Assembly (NCBI GenBank): GCA_023301245.1
Contig: JALZUV010000131.1
Coordinates: 1-5,686, forward strand
Source of the DNA: Rickettsiales bacterium
Lineage (GTDB): Bacteria > Pseudomonadota > Alphaproteobacteria > Rickettsiales > JALZUV01
Direction: 5' to 3'
Length of the DNA stretch: 5,686 nt
Below the pieces are notes generated by a model. It made no database searches. It was not told the DNA's origin and saw only the letters and a list, made by a program, of their open reading frames with translations. The position numbers were made by a program, and so were the translations under genes. Positions 4,817 through 5,686 of this stretch are shown piece after piece. How positions within the stretch are numbered: position 1 is the first letter of the stretch; every line of letters starts with the position of its first letter.

Positions 4817-5686
4817 TTACTCTTCGTCTTGAGGGATTTCTAGCTGTTCAATACGCACGCGAGTTATCTGTGTTGGTGTGCGTCCATCAACGGTAAATTG
4901 GAAGTTATTAATTTCAAACATCTCGCCTTTTTTCGGAATATCGCGCGCTTCTTGCAGCACAAGGCCAGCGATAGTATTAGCCTCTTCGTCGGGTAGCTCC
5001 CAATCCATATGGCGGTTGAGGTCGCGAATACCTACGTTACCTTCGACCATCCATATGTTGTCAGAAAGTTCGACAATGCCGTTAATTGCAACCGTGTCAT
5101 GCTCATCATCAATTTCGCCGACTATTTCTTCAATCACGTCTTCGAGCGTGATAATACCTTGTAAGTCGCCATATTCATCGACCACTAAAGCAAAATGCTG
5201 ACGCTTTTGACGGAAGGCATAAAGCTGATCTTTCAGGCTAGTGGTAGAGGGTATAAACCACGGCTTAATAAGAATAGCGCGGATGTTATTATGCGTAATA
5301 TTACTACGCCCTTTTTTATGAATAAGCTGTAACAGCGTTTTCAAATGCAGAATGCCGATAATATTGGTATATTCGCCCTCGTAAATAGGCAAGCGGCTGT
5401 GAGGCGAATTAATGGCCGTATCAATTAGTTCGGCAATATCTGCATCAACATCCAGCCATTCCACCTGCTTACGGTGAACCATTACTTCTTCAACTTCAAT
5501 TTGTTCTAGCTCTAAGATGCCATCTAGCATGTCGCGGTCGTGTTTTTCCATCTGGCCTTCGCGATGATGCATCTCAATAGTACCGCGCAGCATGTCAGTG
5601 GCTGAAAGCAATGCATTTTCATCGCTCACATCAATTCCAAATACGGCGAATATTTTTGTGATGAACCATTTTACGGCCATCGTGAC
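4817..5686 (-). CDS. HlyC/CorC (CNNM-like) family protein with CBS pair, start off right edge
   Basis: 289 residues are visible and the frame stays open to the window edge. Counting from the Met at 5678-5680, there is a helical linker (residues 1-60), a CBS pair (about 65-122 and 136-192), and a C-terminal CorC_HlyC domain (about 205-282). Motifs include VMVHRKQVEWLD, SRLPIYEGEYTNIIGILHLK, FALVVDEYGDLQGIITLEDV and IVGEIDDEHD, then ANTIAGLVLQ, all typical of the family. Members are linked to Mg2+/Co2+ handling; CBS pairs bind adenosine nucleotides. The hydrophobic stretch AVKWFITKIFAVFGI followed by LRGTIEMHHREG is what joins the membrane DUF21 domain to the CBS pair in long (about 430-residue) alphaproteobacterial members. 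I therefore think the N-terminal membrane domain is off-window. A short CorC of 287 residues starting at 5680 is the alternative; too little upstream sequence is visible to show a ribosome site. 'Hemolysin' in the family name does not imply toxin activity. Confidence 0.92.
   Translation of the reverse strand, partial: VTMAVKWFITKIFAVFGIDVSDENALLSATDMLRGTIEMHHREGQMEKHDRDMLDGILELEQIEVEEVMVHRKQVEWLDVDADIAELIDTAINSPHSRLPIYEGEYTNIIGILHLKTLLQLIHKKGRSNITHNNIRAILIKPWFIPSTTSLKDQLYAFRQKRQHFALVVDEYGDLQGIITLEDVIEEIVGEIDDEHDTVAINGIVELSDNIWMVEGNVGIRDLNRHMDWELPDEEANTIAGLVLQEARDIPKKGEMFEINNFQFTVDGRTPTQITRVRIEQLEIPQDEE

Noticed and set aside
4878..5201. 107-codon plus-strand frame rich in serine
   Set aside because: It is the antisense of the CBS/CorC domain region; the Ser/Ile/Pro-rich product reflects the complement of Asp/Glu/Ile codons rather than a real protein.
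4817..5686. CorC/HlyC family gene as a hemolysin acting with the RTX protein
   Set aside because: The hemolysin label for CBS/CorC proteins is historical. This family is unrelated to the HlyC acyltransferase that activates RTX toxins, and the motifs here are CBS and CorC only.

Overview
The window looks like a piece of an alphaproteobacterial chromosome, probably marine and moderately AT-rich by eye. The gene order coxF-like / ctaG / ctaE is the 3' half of the usual alphaproteobacterial cytochrome c oxidase operon. The small protein next to the CorC-like gene resembles an alphaproteobacterial family of unknown function (DUF6898-like, from memory). No species is claimed. No RNA genes, insertion sequences, CRISPR arrays or attachment sites were seen.

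Left part (1-1096, minus strand): a small one-helix CoxF-like protein, the copper chaperone CtaG/Cox11, and the first 108 codons of cytochrome c oxidase subunit III (ctaE), which runs off the left edge. Together they serve assembly and structure of an aa3-type oxidase. The usual upstream partners (ctaC, ctaD, ctaB) are not adjacent. A divergent transporter gene stands there instead.

Middle (1165-2908, plus strand): a complete sodium:alanine/glycine symporter (AGCS/AlsT family) with an N-terminal signal-like segment and periplasmic extension. It ends at a strong hairpin terminator that can work in both directions, because the next gene converges on it.

Right part (2928-5686, minus strand): reading right to left there is a CBS-domain CorC/HlyC-type protein whose beginning lies off the right edge, a tightly coupled 64-residue protein, a 112-base AT-rich intergenic stretch with repeat signals, and a 525-residue RTX-type calcium-binding protein. 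The RTX protein is the most unusual item. It carries two tandem copies of a module (glycine/aspartate nonapeptide array plus beta-rich cap), with 6 and 17 perfectly phased repeats, then an aspartate-rich tail. It has no catalytic domain that I recognise, no cysteine, and a 352-residue stretch without lysine or arginine. It is probably exported by type I secretion, but no secretion genes lie in the window.

The three regions have unrelated jobs: respiration, amino-acid uptake, and envelope/ion functions plus a secreted protein. Apart from the RTX gene they look like ordinary core-genome genes. I found no clear evidence of a new multi-gene system. The RTX protein and the split cox operon are the best candidates for a second look.
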